DNA of 64,000 nt from Branchiostoma floridae (taxonomy: Eukaryota > Chordata > Leptocardii > Amphioxiformes > Branchiostomatidae), in NCBI RefSeq assembly GCF_000003815.2, contig NC_049997.1, positions 16,666,502 through 16,730,501 of the forward strand. Reading direction: 5' to 3'. Within the stretch, counting starts at the first letter, position 1. Each line of letters begins with the position of its first letter. Of the stretch, positions 42,820-54,542 are shown piece after piece. The notes beneath the pieces were generated by a model. The model searched no databases. It was not told where the DNA came from and saw nothing but the letters and a program-made list of their open reading frames with translations. The translations under genes and the position numbers were made by a program.

Positions 42820-43185
42820 TGCGGGTGACGTGTTCTCGGTGACACCGGGTGGTGTCGCGGAGTGGTTTTTCAGCGCGCCGCGCTTTGGTGCCCGTGATCC
42901 GGCAAACGAGGGGTCGTCGCAAATCGCTCCGCGCGAGGGGATAGACTCTGCGCCGCTTAAATCCAAGCGAGTCACGGCGGTTGGAGCGAGGGCCGCAGGC
43001 AACAGGTAGCCAGATGAAAGGAAGAGAAAAAAAGACGGGTTTCGCGCTCGACTGCGGCCGGAAATACTGTGCATTGTTCGCGGGCGGTCAGGCGCGGTTT
43101 ACTTGCGTGCAAGTGGGAAAAGGCCCCTTTGTCTCGGCGGAGCGATCGCGTGCAAGTCCCGCTGGAAACGGGCATTTAACCCTTG
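42820..43185. promoter_or_regulatory. CpG-rich segment without an assigned gene
   Basis: Dense CpG and GCGC words (for example CAGCGCGCCGCGCTTTGG, CGCTCCGCGCGAGG) in an otherwise AT-rich area. TTGCGTGC at 43103 and TCGCGTGC at 43146 resemble AhR-type cores. It could be an unmethylated promoter or enhancer. No exon was recognised on either strand. Confidence 0.35.
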
Positions 43186-43189
43186 AGCA

Positions 43190-44280
43190 CGTCAAGTAAT
43201 CATGTCATTTACTTCAAACGTGTCAAAAAGAGACCTGTTGTGTTAGTACATGTAGCCAGTCCCTCTAGCCACTTTTCGTGGTGTGAAATCTCCAGCCACA
43301 CAACTTTACAGCCACACAACAAATTAACCTGCCCCCCCCCCCTCCCCCCTATATCCACCTGTTGCGGCCGGCTATATTGAAAACGATTGGCACGAAGCAA
43401 CAGGTTGAAATCGACACATAACGGCAACAGGTGCAGTCATTCAAACAGACGACCCGGCTTCCGTGACACCAGCTGTTTTTGCATGGGGGGCTGCGAAATC
43501 TCGCCCGCCCAAGTGTTGACTAGCATCTAATATCGTAATAATCGCTGTCAACCACGTACGCACGCGATTTTTTTGGAGCCAGTTAATGCCTTGATAGCCG
43601 GCTGTCAGTAAAATCAAAGCCAACCCTGCCGGCATTATTTACACATGACCCACAGAAAACAACAACGCGCTTATACTGATTCAAGCAAATCATATGGACT
43701 CAGAACATTGTGAAAAGACAACATCATTAACTGTTTGCCACCTTTTTTTCGTCAAAAATCAGTTCATTATTACACAGGCTTTCAATATTGGTGACACACA
43801 AAATCTATGGAACAGAATGTTGGAAAAAATCTATGTAGAAATAATTAAGAAGAACTCTTACGACTTTACAACAGACAGTAACGTTGCTGTACTAATATTT
43901 GTTTTCGATATCTGACACTTTTAAGTACGTAAGAAGGGTTTAACAAGGCTTAGAAGAACCTACAATTGAAGTTTCAATGATGGGCCTTGATCTCTGACCG
44001 CAAATTGTCCCAAAGGCCACAGAACGTTTCAGATCGTGCCAAGCAAAAGGGCGTTACAGCTTTCACCCCATTATGTCAGCTTTCTTCACACACATAATGA
44101 AATCTTTACATGCATAAACGTATCATTATTGCTAAGGTGAAGGGCACTTAGATGACAGCAATTTTCTTTAAAAAAACGACTTTTTCTAGCAGCTAGGACA
44201 TCAACATGTTGCTGGTGTATAGACGGTGGTTTTAGAGGAGATTCTCTATTTCAGAAGATCACAAAAGGCAACCAGGGGTG
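43190..44280. other. no gene seen
   Basis: A poly-C tract at about 43333-43347; otherwise unassigned. The frame at 43694-43915 has no domain. Confidence 0.3.
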
Positions 44281-44284
44281 GTGT

Positions 44285-44474
44285 TAGCCTCCATAGCAGG
44301 CTCTCTGGGGTCCTTTTCCGTCGTTTTTTGCTCATGATACACTTTTGCTGGCCGTTTCTTTTTGTACGAGGCCAATGGTCAAGCGACCCGGTACATAAAA
44401 AGAAATGGCCAGCAAGTGTATTATAAACCAAAGAAAGACTGAAAAGGACCACAGAGAGCCTGCTATGAAGGCTA
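44285..44474. repeat. long foldback hairpin
   Basis: Left arm TAGCCTCCATAGCAGGCTCT then CTGGGGTCCTTTTC and GCTGGCCGTTTCTTTTTGTA. Right arm GTACATAAAAAGAAATGGCC, then GAAAAGGACCACAGAGAGCC and TGCTATGAAGGCTA. The arms are about 85 bp long. Confidence 0.85.
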
Positions 44475-44699
44475 GGGTGGTGTAGGGTGTAGAGAATATT
44501 ATGGGTTGCTCTGTACGAAATGTCAGAATATTATGGGATGTTCTGTGTACCATATCACGTAGAGAATTCTTGGTCTTGAGAGGGTCTCAATTCAAAGATG
44601 GTGATGATTTTACTTCCCATACAATGTTTTCATCCTTTTTTACAGTGCTTATTTTTATCGTTCGGGTGGCGTAATAACACGTTTTCATTAAAAATATTG

Positions 44700-44835
44700 T
44701 GGTGTCGGCAGGGTGTTCGATTCCCAGAGGTTTGGGGTTCGAATCCGTTGATGTGCCATCGATCTTGTGTCCTTAGTAAATGCTCTTTACACGACTTTTC
44801 CCTCTTCTGTCAGGTGAAAATATGTTACTAGCTTC
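44700..44835 (+). mobile_element. tRNA-derived SINE fragment
   Basis: Contains GGTTTGGGGTTCGAATCCGT (B-box) and a downstream phrase TACACGACTTTTCCCTCTTC related to the SINE body at 13440-13612. Confidence 0.55.
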
Positions 44836-44916
44836 GGTTAGTGCCGTCACTCGGATAGGATGTTTTAACAATATGTAAATAGAGGTCCCGTGTTTGAGGA
44901 GCGGCACATCAACACA

Positions 44917-45317
44917 TAGCCTGGTTACCAAACCCCAGCCCGATCTCAAGTATCTATCGTGCAGGGGTCTGGCCGGATGGGATAGGAACTCTTCTCAATT
45001 TTGCACCTTATAGTGGGCAAAAAACCCCACCAATAGAACAACACAGGATCAGCAGGAGGTAATTACACCCCTGCCATGATTGGTTAAAGACCCCCAACTG
45101 TCCTTTTTGAATCCATACCTTAGCTGATTCGCTACAACTGTGATAGCCTGCTGACCAACTGTGGTGTGTTGTAGCTGGCTACCTGTGGTGAGAGTGGTCA
45201 TCAATCCTAGGTTCTCCTCCCACTGATCAACGGGCCTTCGAGAACCTTTCTACAGCCATGTTGCCAGACCCCAACACGAAAGATATATCTTGAGGTTGGG
45301 GTATGGAATCCAGGCTA
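44917..45317. mobile_element. MITE, family TAGCCTGGNTACCANACCCCA (inverted copy)
   Basis: A reverse-orientation copy of 25105-25514, with matching ends and interior (for example CCAATAGAACA, GGATCAGCAGGAGGTA, TGATTGGTTAAAGACCCCCA). Confidence 0.9.
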
Positions 45318-45319
45318 AT

Positions 45320-46340
45320 CAACACACGACACTTATCGAAAACAGTAGGGATGGGTCCTTCCTTGTGTGAGTCCATCAAATAAATCCGTCCAGATATGCA
45401 GCTTGTACTGTTCCGTACAAACCTAGTGTGTTACTACATAAGGCAGTTTACCGGGTATATAATTGCAAAAATAAACAGAAAACAAACAAACAAAAGAATA
45501 AGTAAACAAGTTATACACTTGAGTATAAGTCCATTTATTTATAGTACCGGTACTGTGATGTACCAGTATTTTGACCTGTAGTTACCTGTATGCTGTTCGT
45601 GCTTTAGTACAGGTACGATACCCTGTCCTGCACATATAGTTACCAGTGACATTCGTGCGAACTACAAAGTCAGGAAAGGCGTCAAAATATGACACCACTG
45701 TCCACCTATCATCAATCATAGCACAGTCTGACAGCTACATACAATACACAAAACACAAGGTCTAACAAAAACGTTATTGTTTTCACATAAACAGTATGGC
45801 AGTGCAACCACAAGAACGATACAGGAACTTCTTTTACGATGTTTCATTCACAATTTTGCCGTAATTTCATATTTCTGACACACATATGTTTATGCGATGG
45901 TTATGAAGCTACTGAACCGTACGTTACCAAAAACACGTCGCGAGTCCGCAAGGGGCAGTAGCGAAACAAAAATACATTCTTGAAATTCATTTATGCGGGC
46001 CTGGATAGGTATCTGTCAGTCTATGCTCATGATTTTTGTCAAAGATAGCGCCGTATATCGTGCGAAGGCAACGTTAGCTCGGGGGCACACTTTTCAGAGG
46101 TCGACAAAGAACAATACCCACATTATATCAGAAAACAAAAAGATCTAAGCAAACAAAATAAGCAGCATGCCTCTTTTGAACGCTGAATTCTAAACGATTT
46201 AGCCCATTTTGTCCTCCCAGACACTTCTTGTAATTAGATATAAGAAGTTGTGATCTCTGAGATCCGTAGATTTAAGGAGCAGTCGTAAGTTTCTTGTAAG
46301 ACGTGAAAAGAAGGCCTGGGAACTTAGTCCTTGTGTCTTC
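45320..46340. other. no gene seen
   Basis: Unassigned AT-rich DNA with frames below 65 codons. Confidence 0.3.
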
Positions 46341-46353
46341 TCATGTTTCGAGA

Positions 46354-46382
46354 TTGCGTGCGGTTGTGGGCGATCGCGTGAG
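46354..46382. promoter_or_regulatory. second paired TTGCGTGCGG/TCGCGTGAG motif
   Basis: Identical half-sites and identical 10-nt spacing to the CYP promoter pair at 39160-39188. A donor-like CCCAG|GTAAGT follows at 46396-46397, so this could be the promoter and non-coding first exon of an unrecognised gene. Otherwise it is a chance or repeat-derived recurrence. Confidence 0.35.
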
Positions 46383-46399
46383 TTCGGTACTACCCAGGT

Positions 46400-47620
46400 A
46401 AGTTAATTACCGATAATTGGTGATCGACAAGCGTGAAATATGCAGAATATTTTGTGTAGCGTGAGGGACCGAGCTACAGTAGAGTTACCGACGGACAGAG
46501 ATAAAAAGAACGCCGACAAAACCCGAGGCACAACCGACAAAATTTATCCCCCACAAAAAGATAGCGATCGCTATCTCGTTCAATTTAACGAGATGCGACA
46601 AAGAAACACAATAACATTTCTTTTGGTCCACTTAGTTTTAGCCACACGTTTTTGACAACCCCCAAACGATGTAGACAAAGTAGATTACGAAATAACCTCA
46701 CTACTTTTTAGTGCTAATGCTTCGCTTACAAAACCGTCGTAACAATGCCAGCCAATATGAAGTCAATGACCCTATAGGGAAGTCATATGTTTGTTTATTT
46801 TTGCGCTTTAAAAGGACCTTTATGTAAGATTTTGGCCCCAAGATTGAAAGTATTCCCGAGAATAAAATTTTTTATGTAAATGACACGAACGACGACTTTC
46901 CTGTATATTTGCTTCATTGTTTGTCATTTCAAGTTGCATAAGGTCCGATGAATTTCTGAAACCATCTCAAAATAGACCCCCTGGTGTAAACAAAAACATA
47001 TACTATTCACTGGAATGTCTCCTGGAGTGGATTAATTATTTCGATACACTTTAGGCTAGCTAGATAGGCAAAGGGTTGATCTATCTTATAATGTAAAGAT
47101 ATGGTAGGAAAAATCTACTGGCGTATGTTGTCCTAAGATAATGTGCATTATTGGAGAGGACTTTGAATTGGACAGAAAAATTTACATCATAATTAGTTTT
47201 AATCGTTTTGGGAGTATGACTCTCAAACCTACCCCACAATTACCCCATGGTGTGTTGGCTTAAGCATAGACTACGTCCAAACCAATAACTATCATCGATT
47301 TATTGATGATTATTGTTATAATGAGCTTGGCAATCTGCTTTTTGTCTCCACGACACCCAGTGAGTAGAGTAGAGGCAGTCATGGAAACTTTATAACTTTG
47401 TATTTGATAAATGTCATCTAAAACGGTGATTTGGGGTCCTTTATGAGTCATCTGTAGTTTTTCTAGGAAATAGTGTATATCAAGGAGTTATTACTAACAA
47501 GCAAGAAGGTAATGATCTAGAAAGGTAGGTACTATAAACTTTTAGTTGGTCAGTAAGACTGTCTTATCTCATACCATGTCGTCATAGTTATAAACAAAAC
47601 GTGGCGTCATCCGTTTGTGT
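46400..47620. other. no gene seen
   Basis: AT-rich, unassigned. Confidence 0.3.
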
Positions 47621-47625
47621 ATCGT

Positions 47626-47835
47626 TACTCTCCAAGCAGAGGTTAGGCTTCGGCTGTTTTTTGAACGTTTTTTTTTAGTCTTTTTTATCGGGCTTTCTAT
47701 TTTGTCATTTGTATTGAAGTACGTTAGGTTTTGACACAGATAAGATAAAATACAAAATAGAAAGCCCGATAAAAAAGACTAAAAAAAAACGTACAAAAAA
47801 AACACAGCTGGAGCCTAACCTCTGCTTGGAGAGTA
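47626..47835. mobile_element. near-perfect hairpin MITE, family TACTCTCCAAGCAGAGG
   Basis: Arms of about 85 bp: TACTCTCCAAGCAGAGGTTA, GGCTGTTTTTT, then CTTTTTTATCGGGCTTTCTA, inverted at the right as TAGAAAGCCCGATAAAAAAG, then AGCCTAACCTCTGCTTGGAG and AGTA. It is the most complete member of the family here. Confidence 0.9.
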
Positions 47836-47869
47836 GTGTATCGTACGGGGATGTTTGGCCAATGCAAGA

Positions 47870-47995
47870 ACCTAGATGACCTACGTTCGAATCCGCAGTC
47901 ATGTCACCAATGCTATGCTCTTAACACGACTCTCCGCACTCCACCCAGGTGTACAAATGGGTACCTGACTTCGGTTTGGTTATACCCCCCTCACA
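47870..47995 (+). mobile_element. tRNA-derived SINE fragment
   Basis: Contains CTACGTTCGAATCCGCAGTC and the body phrase CTCCACCCAGGTGTACAAAT then GGGTACCTGACTTCGGTTTG. Same family as 13440-13612. It starts within 40 bp of the preceding hairpin MITE. Confidence 0.65.
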
Positions 47996-48111
47996 TTAGG
48001 CAAAAATCGATCGGACGACGAGTCTGCGAGTTCTAAATTACGAGGAGGCATGACCCTGACGGGAAGGGGGGAACTCTGCCATTTCTTCGTCGGCAGCAGC
48101 GTCATACCTGA

Positions 48112-48152
48112 GGGGGTGGGGGGTGGGGGGTGGGGGGTGGGGGGTGAGGGGG
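48112..48152 (+). repeat. (GGGGGGT)n tract, G-quadruplex candidate
   Basis: At least four consecutive runs of five or six G separated by a single T, flanked by further G runs. Confidence 0.9.
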
Positions 48153-48183
48153 TATAAATAGAAGGCGGTGGAAGGAGAGGATT

Positions 48184-48262
48184 TAGCCTGGATACCAGAC
48201 CCCAGCCCTAACCCCACATGATACATATTTTTTAGATCGGGCTAGGGTGTGTTATCCAGATA
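48184..48262. mobile_element. internally deleted MITE of the TAGCCTGG family
   Basis: Starts TTAGCCTGGATACCAGACCC and ends GGGTGTGTTATCCAGATAA, retaining only the ends of the family seen at 25105 and 44917. Confidence 0.6.
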
Positions 48263-48654
48263 AGAGAGGATTGCGGTCTATAAGATTACCTTTACCTAGT
48301 ATATAGGTAAATATAGGTTCCATATATTCAACTTGTCAAGTAATGTCAAACAGATATTGGGAAGAGGATTTTGTCGTTTAAAATAATTTTTTTGCTTATA
48401 AAAAAAGGGAGGGGTGAGAAAATTGTCCCAGATATCAACCCATATATTGACCACGATATGTTCAGAGTGAAATCCTGTCTTTCATCATGCTGTTTAGTCA
48501 TTAAAGTATTAAAACATACTACCTTCGATTAGCAAAGCAATCTCCAAGTAGATATTGATCGGAATGTTGAAACGTTTAAAAGAAAAGGTTTTGAGGTGAC
48601 ATAGAACCCCTATCACAAATCAAGAGAATTGATGAGCATTGGGCAAAGAAGAGC

Positions 48655-48895
48655 TGTCTACCACTTAGCCTAGCCACAGCATGGGCAGAACTCGAGATAT
48701 CAAACCTAGAAGTTCCGCTGCAGTACCGTTATAAGCCACTAGGGGGCGCATAGTTAATCGTTTCAAGGTCTCAATAAGACCCACCCACATACCGAATATC
48801 AATACAATCCATCCAGACGTTCTTGAGGTAACCTAGTCTTCTACAAACACACACAGACACAAACGCTACCCAAAATATAATCTTCTTGGCGAAGG
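48655..48895. repeat. dispersed repeat fragment (GCAGTACC...CTAGGGGGC family)
   Basis: Contains TAGAAGTTCCGCTGCAGTAC, CCACTAGGGGGCGCATAG and TACAATCCATCCAGACGTTC. Shared with 9205, 29160 and 63-64 kb. Confidence 0.8.
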
Positions 48896-48899
48896 TAAA

Positions 48900-49730
48900 A
48901 AGGGGACAATGGGAAAAACCTGTCACGGATATCAACCCAAACACTTCCTGTAGTGACCACGCAATGTTCAGAGAGAACTTGTTATCAAAACAACGCACAC
49001 ACGCAAGTGGCTTCACACCTGACCTGCGCTATGGTTGAGATGGACACGGTAGGACGACTCCACTCCACACAATAAACATGCTTAAACGGAGCTTAGCACG
49101 CGAAAAAATTACAAACGCTTTTACAACCCGTGTATTGGAGGGGTGTACCAGGCTCCTATATATTAAGGCTACTGAAAATACTAGTCTCTACCAACCTTCT
49201 TAGGACGCTGGAAAATATAAGAAATTTGCCGCATAGGATTGATAATTTTCTACATCCAGAGAATTTAGCCGGCTATAGAGTTATCCTAGGAGTAACCACG
49301 GTCTACTGCTAGTCTAATTCTTTTTCAGCTTCCTAAGGAGAGAGGTTCGAGACTAGGAAGGTTTTTTTTTATTCTTTTCTATTCGTCTTTTCTATTTTTG
49401 TGCATTTGATCGCTATGAGAAACAAAGTTGAGATCAGAAAATCTGTTGTTATTGTATTTTATCAACGTTTTTTTTCTGTTAACTTGGTTCTTTTCTATTA
49501 CATGTATTGAGAAAAATAACCATAGTATCTATGTTTCTTAGATGTTTAACTTTTCTTATACTGTTACAATACATGTACAATATATATTAGCAGGATAACA
49601 AGGGTAGAATGAAAAGAGGATCCACTATACACTGGGATGAAATGCTTATATCAAGAATGTTTATAATGTGTTATCGGTGACTTTTGTGGTTTGTTAGATG
49701 TGTTTGTTTGCTTGTTGATAGCATAAATCA
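48900..49730. other. no gene seen
   Basis: Unassigned; short frames only. Confidence 0.3.
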
Positions 49731-50017
49731 AGAAGTTGTGGACGGATCCGTATGACGTATAGCATAAGGATAGGTGTCCGCAAAACTAAGTTGCACTATG
49801 GACCTCCTAGCGGATTTGTATGTTACTGCAGCAGGACTTTCGTGTTCCGTATCTTATGTTTAGATTTGCGGTTATCGTACTCTTTCAATGGTAGATCGCC
49901 ATTGGACTCGTGAAAAAGAATAGGTTTGAGCCCCAAATGTCATATTTAGACATCGGTATCGGCCGCAGGGGTCGCTCCTGATCGTTTGTACATGTAATTG
50001 GATACGACGTATCCAAC

Positions 50018-50128
50018 TACTCTCCAAGCAGAGGTTCGGCTCCGGCTGTTTTTGACGTGTAGAAAGCCCGACAAAAACGCATAAAACTCGTCAAAGACAG
50101 TGATAGCCAAACCTCTGCTTGGAAAGTA
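50018..50128. mobile_element. hairpin MITE, family TACTCTCCAAGCAGAGG (short)
   Basis: Left TACTCTCCAAGCAGAGGTTC then GGCTCC; right AGCCAAACCTCTGCTTGGAA then AGTA. Shorter interior than 47626-47835. Confidence 0.85.
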
Positions 50129-50282
50129 GATTAAACGATCCACGTACAACGTACGTATGCGAAAAGGATTATGTTAGATAAATAAAAAAAATGTCTTTGT
50201 GAACTTCTATTGTGAAACGTCAGTTGTGTTGTAAATGATATGTTAAGAATCACCAAAAATCGGTAACTTAAGAAACTAATTA

Positions 50283-50332
50283 TGATATGATTTGATATGA
50301 TATGATATGATATGATGTGATATGATATGAGC
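50283..50332. repeat. (ATATG)n pentamer tail
   Basis: About nine copies of TGATA/ATATG. Tandem pentamers of this kind terminate the LINE-like end at 28925-29072, so this may be the tail of another copy. Confidence 0.7.
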
Positions 50333-50403
50333 TATTTGCTTGAGTAAATGCTTTTGGCGTATCTTATTACCTGGATGTCTAACCTTCATCGATGTATGTT
50401 CCA

Positions 50404-50625
50404 CTAGACGGTCCTCACGCTACGCTCTCACTGCGATCTGAATAGGATATGTGTAACCTTCGCTTTCACACTGGGTATATCATGCAAAACGTAAAAGTGT
50501 GATTTCGAAGACAACAAAACACAGAAAGTGTCAAAAGATTCGTTTCTTTTCTTTTCCAAACAATTCGTTGAGCGATATGTCAAGTTTTAGGTCGCAGAGA
50601 GAGCGCGGCGAGAGCGCCGTCCTAG
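50404..50625. mobile_element. MITE, family CTAGGACGGC / TGCGACCT
   Basis: Left CTAGACGGTCCTCACGCTAC then GCTCTCACTGCGATCT; right TTAGGTCGCAGAGAGAGCGC then GGCGAGAGCGCCGTCCTAG. Same orientation as 34426-34645. Confidence 0.85.
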
Positions 50626-50629
50626 TAGA

Positions 50630-52730
50630 ATTATATCTTCTCCCTGATAATGTGACCCCTTGTAAACGCCACGGCGGCCAAAGTTCGTGCGAACGTTGAC
50701 CCATGGCGTCATACCCTGGCAGCAGCCTTCAGTATGTAAATATAGCGGGTTTAGGCGACAGGAACCTGTTTGTTGAGTAAATATCAAAGTAAGAAGGGGA
50801 TTAGTAACTGACCAAAAAGGAAGTAGGAAAAATCGTAGAAAAGAAAGTCGTCCAAGTTGATAGTAAAAGAAAAGAATTCATTAAAGCAAAGATAAAAAAA
50901 GTGATAAAAATACAAGGAGTTGAAACTATTGAATTGTACGTACAAAAAGTTTATATCCTTTCTGTATTCGTGTATTCGTTTATGTATGAAATATGAGAAA
51001 TCGGTTAAAGCGACAAATATAGTCATTGAAATGGGCATATATACTGCCATTATGCGTTTAAAGAATTAGCATTAAATTCTGAAACCTTGTATTTGAAGTG
51101 GACTTCAAATCTAAATTATCAGTAAAATGAAAATTACAGAAATGTGACACAAAACGAATTTTTTCCCCAAGTAGTGGCCACAGAATACGCTGCACTTCTA
51201 TATAGCACTCCTCAAATTCACCCAAATTGTGACAAATTCCATCTTTGACCTTCAATTCCATCCATGACCCTAAATGACCTGACCTCAGCACCCCTCCCCT
51301 TTCAATATGTTCACGTCAACTTAAGTAGTCGACAGGTAATTCAACTTTGATGTAATCTATGTTCCCCCACTTCTCCCACTGTAACAACGGTCATAAAGAT
51401 TTTGTAAAACCATTATTCAAGCGGAGGGTAGAGGGAGTGATATTGGTTGCATGTGTGAAGACTTACTCCTACATAATATGTCATGGGGGAGGGGGGCACT
51501 GCACAACGAAACGTCAGTCTTCATAGATTGTTTTCGGTGTTGTGAGAAAAATCAGCTGCTGGGAAGAGTTTTTGTTTTTGCCGGTTGGTTGGTTTGATGG
51601 AGGATAAGGACACAGGATATACATGTGTACAGTTAGGAAGGTGGTGGCTTAAGTACTTTTTAAACTCTTCTGTTTAGGCATACTCTTGTCGCAAGAAACA
51701 TAAAAGATAAAGCATAAAACATAAAGGAAAGCATAAGATATGAAAGTCATTATTTGCCAGTAGTCTACTCATTAAAAAGTCCATTTATATCATTTCTATT
51801 CGCCTAATGATCACTCCATGGACATTGTAGAAACATGCGCCATATTTTGCTTCTTATGCCCCTCTGCTGTATACGTATACTACAAGGGATATTTTCTTTT
51901 CAATTCAGTTTTACTTTAAAGAATGTGATGTTCTCTTTTCCACGAGCCTTGAATACGTGAACGCCATTCATTTGGCATTGGAAAGTTTTGACAAGTCAGA
52001 AAGAAAGGACAAACTGTTCGACGGTGATAACAAAATTTACAGCTGCGAAAGTAAATCCCAAGACGAAAGACAAGAGGGCATGTAACATCTCCCTGTATTA
52101 CTGACCGTGACACTACCTTCTGTGATGTGGTCCGATCGCGTGTGAAGTCGATATAACGGAGTGATTCCCAACTATCTACCCGTGTTTGTGGCCCGGACCG
52201 CCGCCGGGTAGTTCTCACAGACACGGCACGCGAAGTGTCGGCCTTGCACACACCACACAAGCCGTGTAGGTAATCTATAGGCTTGTGTGCGTCCGAGGAA
52301 CGCTTCTGTAGCGTGTATAAGGTGTCTCACTCCAGGCGTTCTTTCAACTTTGGACAAGGAAGTCTATCTTTCAAGGTCATCGGCGGAGAGAAAACATCCT
52401 CTGGGAGACACTGGGTTTAATCAATCTAAATTAGCTTGTTCCTGGCTGCCCCGTTTTTGTGTGACATACACCCTTCGGGAATAGTACATGTATGCCAGGA
52501 AACAGCTTGGGAGGCCTCGGGTCGGATGTCAACAAACTTTGGGCAGGTGGGAAGCTTAAAGATCGTCTGTCCAATACTCCCACAAAATCGTCTCTTGAGG
52601 CATCCTCTTCTAAAGTTTCCGACCAAAACACCCCTGCATTTCCAACACAAGCTACTAGAGGGCAGTGTCCCGGTCGGAAATACCACACTTCCTGACCTCA
52701 AAAGCTTGATAAAACAATGTCTCTTTCTCA
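50630..52730. other. no gene supported
   Basis: Frames at 52172-52357 and 51916-52260 (-) contain scattered Cys but no recognised domain. About 52595-52665 (AACACCCCTGCATTTCCAAC then ACAAGCTACTAGAGGGCAG) belongs to the dispersed CTAGGGGGC repeat family. Confidence 0.35.
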
Positions 52731-52732
52731 GA

Positions 52733-52965
52733 AGTAGAAAGAAAAAGAGAGAGACCGAGAGAAGAAAGGGATAGAGAGAAATAGAGAAAGAAAAGTGGAA
52801 GAAAGAGAAGGGCAGAAAGGAGAGGGAAAGAAATGAACTGCAAGAAAGAAAAAGGAAGACAGAAAGCGAGAAAAGAAAGAAAGAATGAAAAAGAAAGATA
52901 AAAGGAAAGGAAGGACGAAGGAAAAGAAGGAAGAAAGAAAGAAAAAGAAAGAAAAAGTAGGCGAG
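52733..52965. repeat. purine-rich GAAA/GAGA tract
   Basis: Low-complexity GAAAGAAA-type sequence. The 133-codon minus frame across it (Ser/Phe/Leu-rich) is an artefact. Confidence 0.9.
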
Positions 52966-52969
52966 TAAC

Positions 52970-53925
52970 GTGTTTGAGGAGAGCTAAAGAATTGAGCAAA
53001 GAACTAACCACGCTTCCAGAAAAGATTGGGACTCCATCTGAATGTAAGTGGATCAAATAGCTCTGTCCGGATATGCAGCTTGTACTAACCTAGTTTGTTA
53101 CGCCATGAACTGAATTTTCACGTTATGCAATACGGGCAATGGGTAGTTATATGGTAACGAACTCCTTGTAGTAACAGTTTTCATAACTAGTTAACGTGAT
53201 ACATTAGTATTTTCTTTAATTTGAACGGTAGAAACTTTCGGTCCATAGTTTACGACATTGCACAGCAAACTCTCGGCAGAACTGTACCGGTTTGTGCTTG
53301 ATAGTTCTATTTTGTTAAATTAACCTCAATTCTCACGCCAATAAAGTACTACGCATTCGTGCAAGACCACAAGTATAGGAACTGTTAATCTTATTGAAGC
53401 ACACCTTGGTACGGACAACTAAATCCGCCAGGGATGCCCACTCACCCCCACTTCACTCGGACCGCGCCGTAAAACGAGTCAAAAGTGTTAATCCGCCAAG
53501 AGAGATCTACTTTGTGGTGAAGGTTTCAACAGACATTCAATAACTCCAGGTCGCGTGTTTTCACCTGGTTTCAATCAGGTAACCATTTTGGGCTGTTCGA
53601 GCGAAGATTGGACAAGATTGGAGCAAATTAAAGGTGGGGGGTTTCGCACGGGGGAGGGGGTTCAATTACTCTGGGTTAGCAGGTGTCCGAAAATTTCCCG
53701 GTGATCCGCTCGCCCTCGTAGAGTTGTAGGACTCAAGGGGTGAGATTAGGTTCTTGATATCAGGCTGTACGCACTTGACGTACGGCCTAGCCACGGCGGG
53801 AGCCCATAAAGTTGTCAGGCGGCGGAGGATTGCATCTGGCAGGGCTGCGAAATTGAGGTCACGGTGCGGTCGTGGATTATGTTGTACCGGGGCACACACA
53901 CAGGCACTTAGAAGGAGATTTTACG
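52970..53925. other. no gene seen
   Basis: Unassigned; the frame at 53666-53899 (-) has no domain. Confidence 0.3.
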
Positions 53926-53929
53926 AGCA

Positions 53930-54128
53930 TGTACTGTAATACAGCAGCGACAGGCACGGTAATATAAAGGGAAGAGATTTAAACAATCTGAATGGGTTTA
54001 CCAGAACTGACAAGTGTCCCTATGTACTGTAATATAGCGAGGACAAACATGACATTATAAATCAAGGGACTCAAATAATTTGAATGGGTTTAGCAGGCGA
54101 ATGAAAGTTTGAAAGTACTGTAATATTA
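53930..54128. repeat. two tandem units of about 100 bp
   Basis: Units share ATGTACTGTAATA-AGC, GACA-GCACG/GACAAACATGAC, AATCTGAATGGGTTTA/AATTTGAATGGGTTTA and GTACTGTAATAT. Confidence 0.7.
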
Positions 54129-54427
54129 GTCTGGTATCCAGCCGTACTATAGCTCCCGAGTCTCTTCTGTCCTCTTAAAATGTCCTCCATCTTCCTTCTT
54201 AATATCATAGGAAAAATGCTAACAACAAGAAAGGAGATAATAAACACATGACGTTACGAAATTAAAAGACTATAAACGAAATAAGGGTGCCTCAATTTGC
54301 ATCATTGCTTGTAAGATATAAAGAATGATAACATCAGGGAAGAAGATGATAAATAGAAGAAAAAAATAAGACAAAATAAGAAAGCTTCTTTTCTTCCTTC
54401 TTGTTAGCATATGAAAAATGCTAACAA

Positions 54428-54542
54428 AAAGAAAGTTGTGTTCCTTGATTCGTAAAAAAAGTTGCGTTCCTTGATCCGTAAAAAAGTTGTGTTTCTCGAT
54501 TAGTAATAAAAGTTGTTTTTTTTTATCCGTAAAAAAGTTTTC
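54428..54542. repeat. tandem array of about 30-bp units
   Basis: Four units of AAAGTTGTGTTCCTTGATTC-GTAAAAA with small changes. Confidence 0.85.

Noticed and set aside
52655-53056. 133-codon minus frame rich in Ser/Phe/Leu
   Set aside because: Generated by a GAAA/GAGA purine tract.
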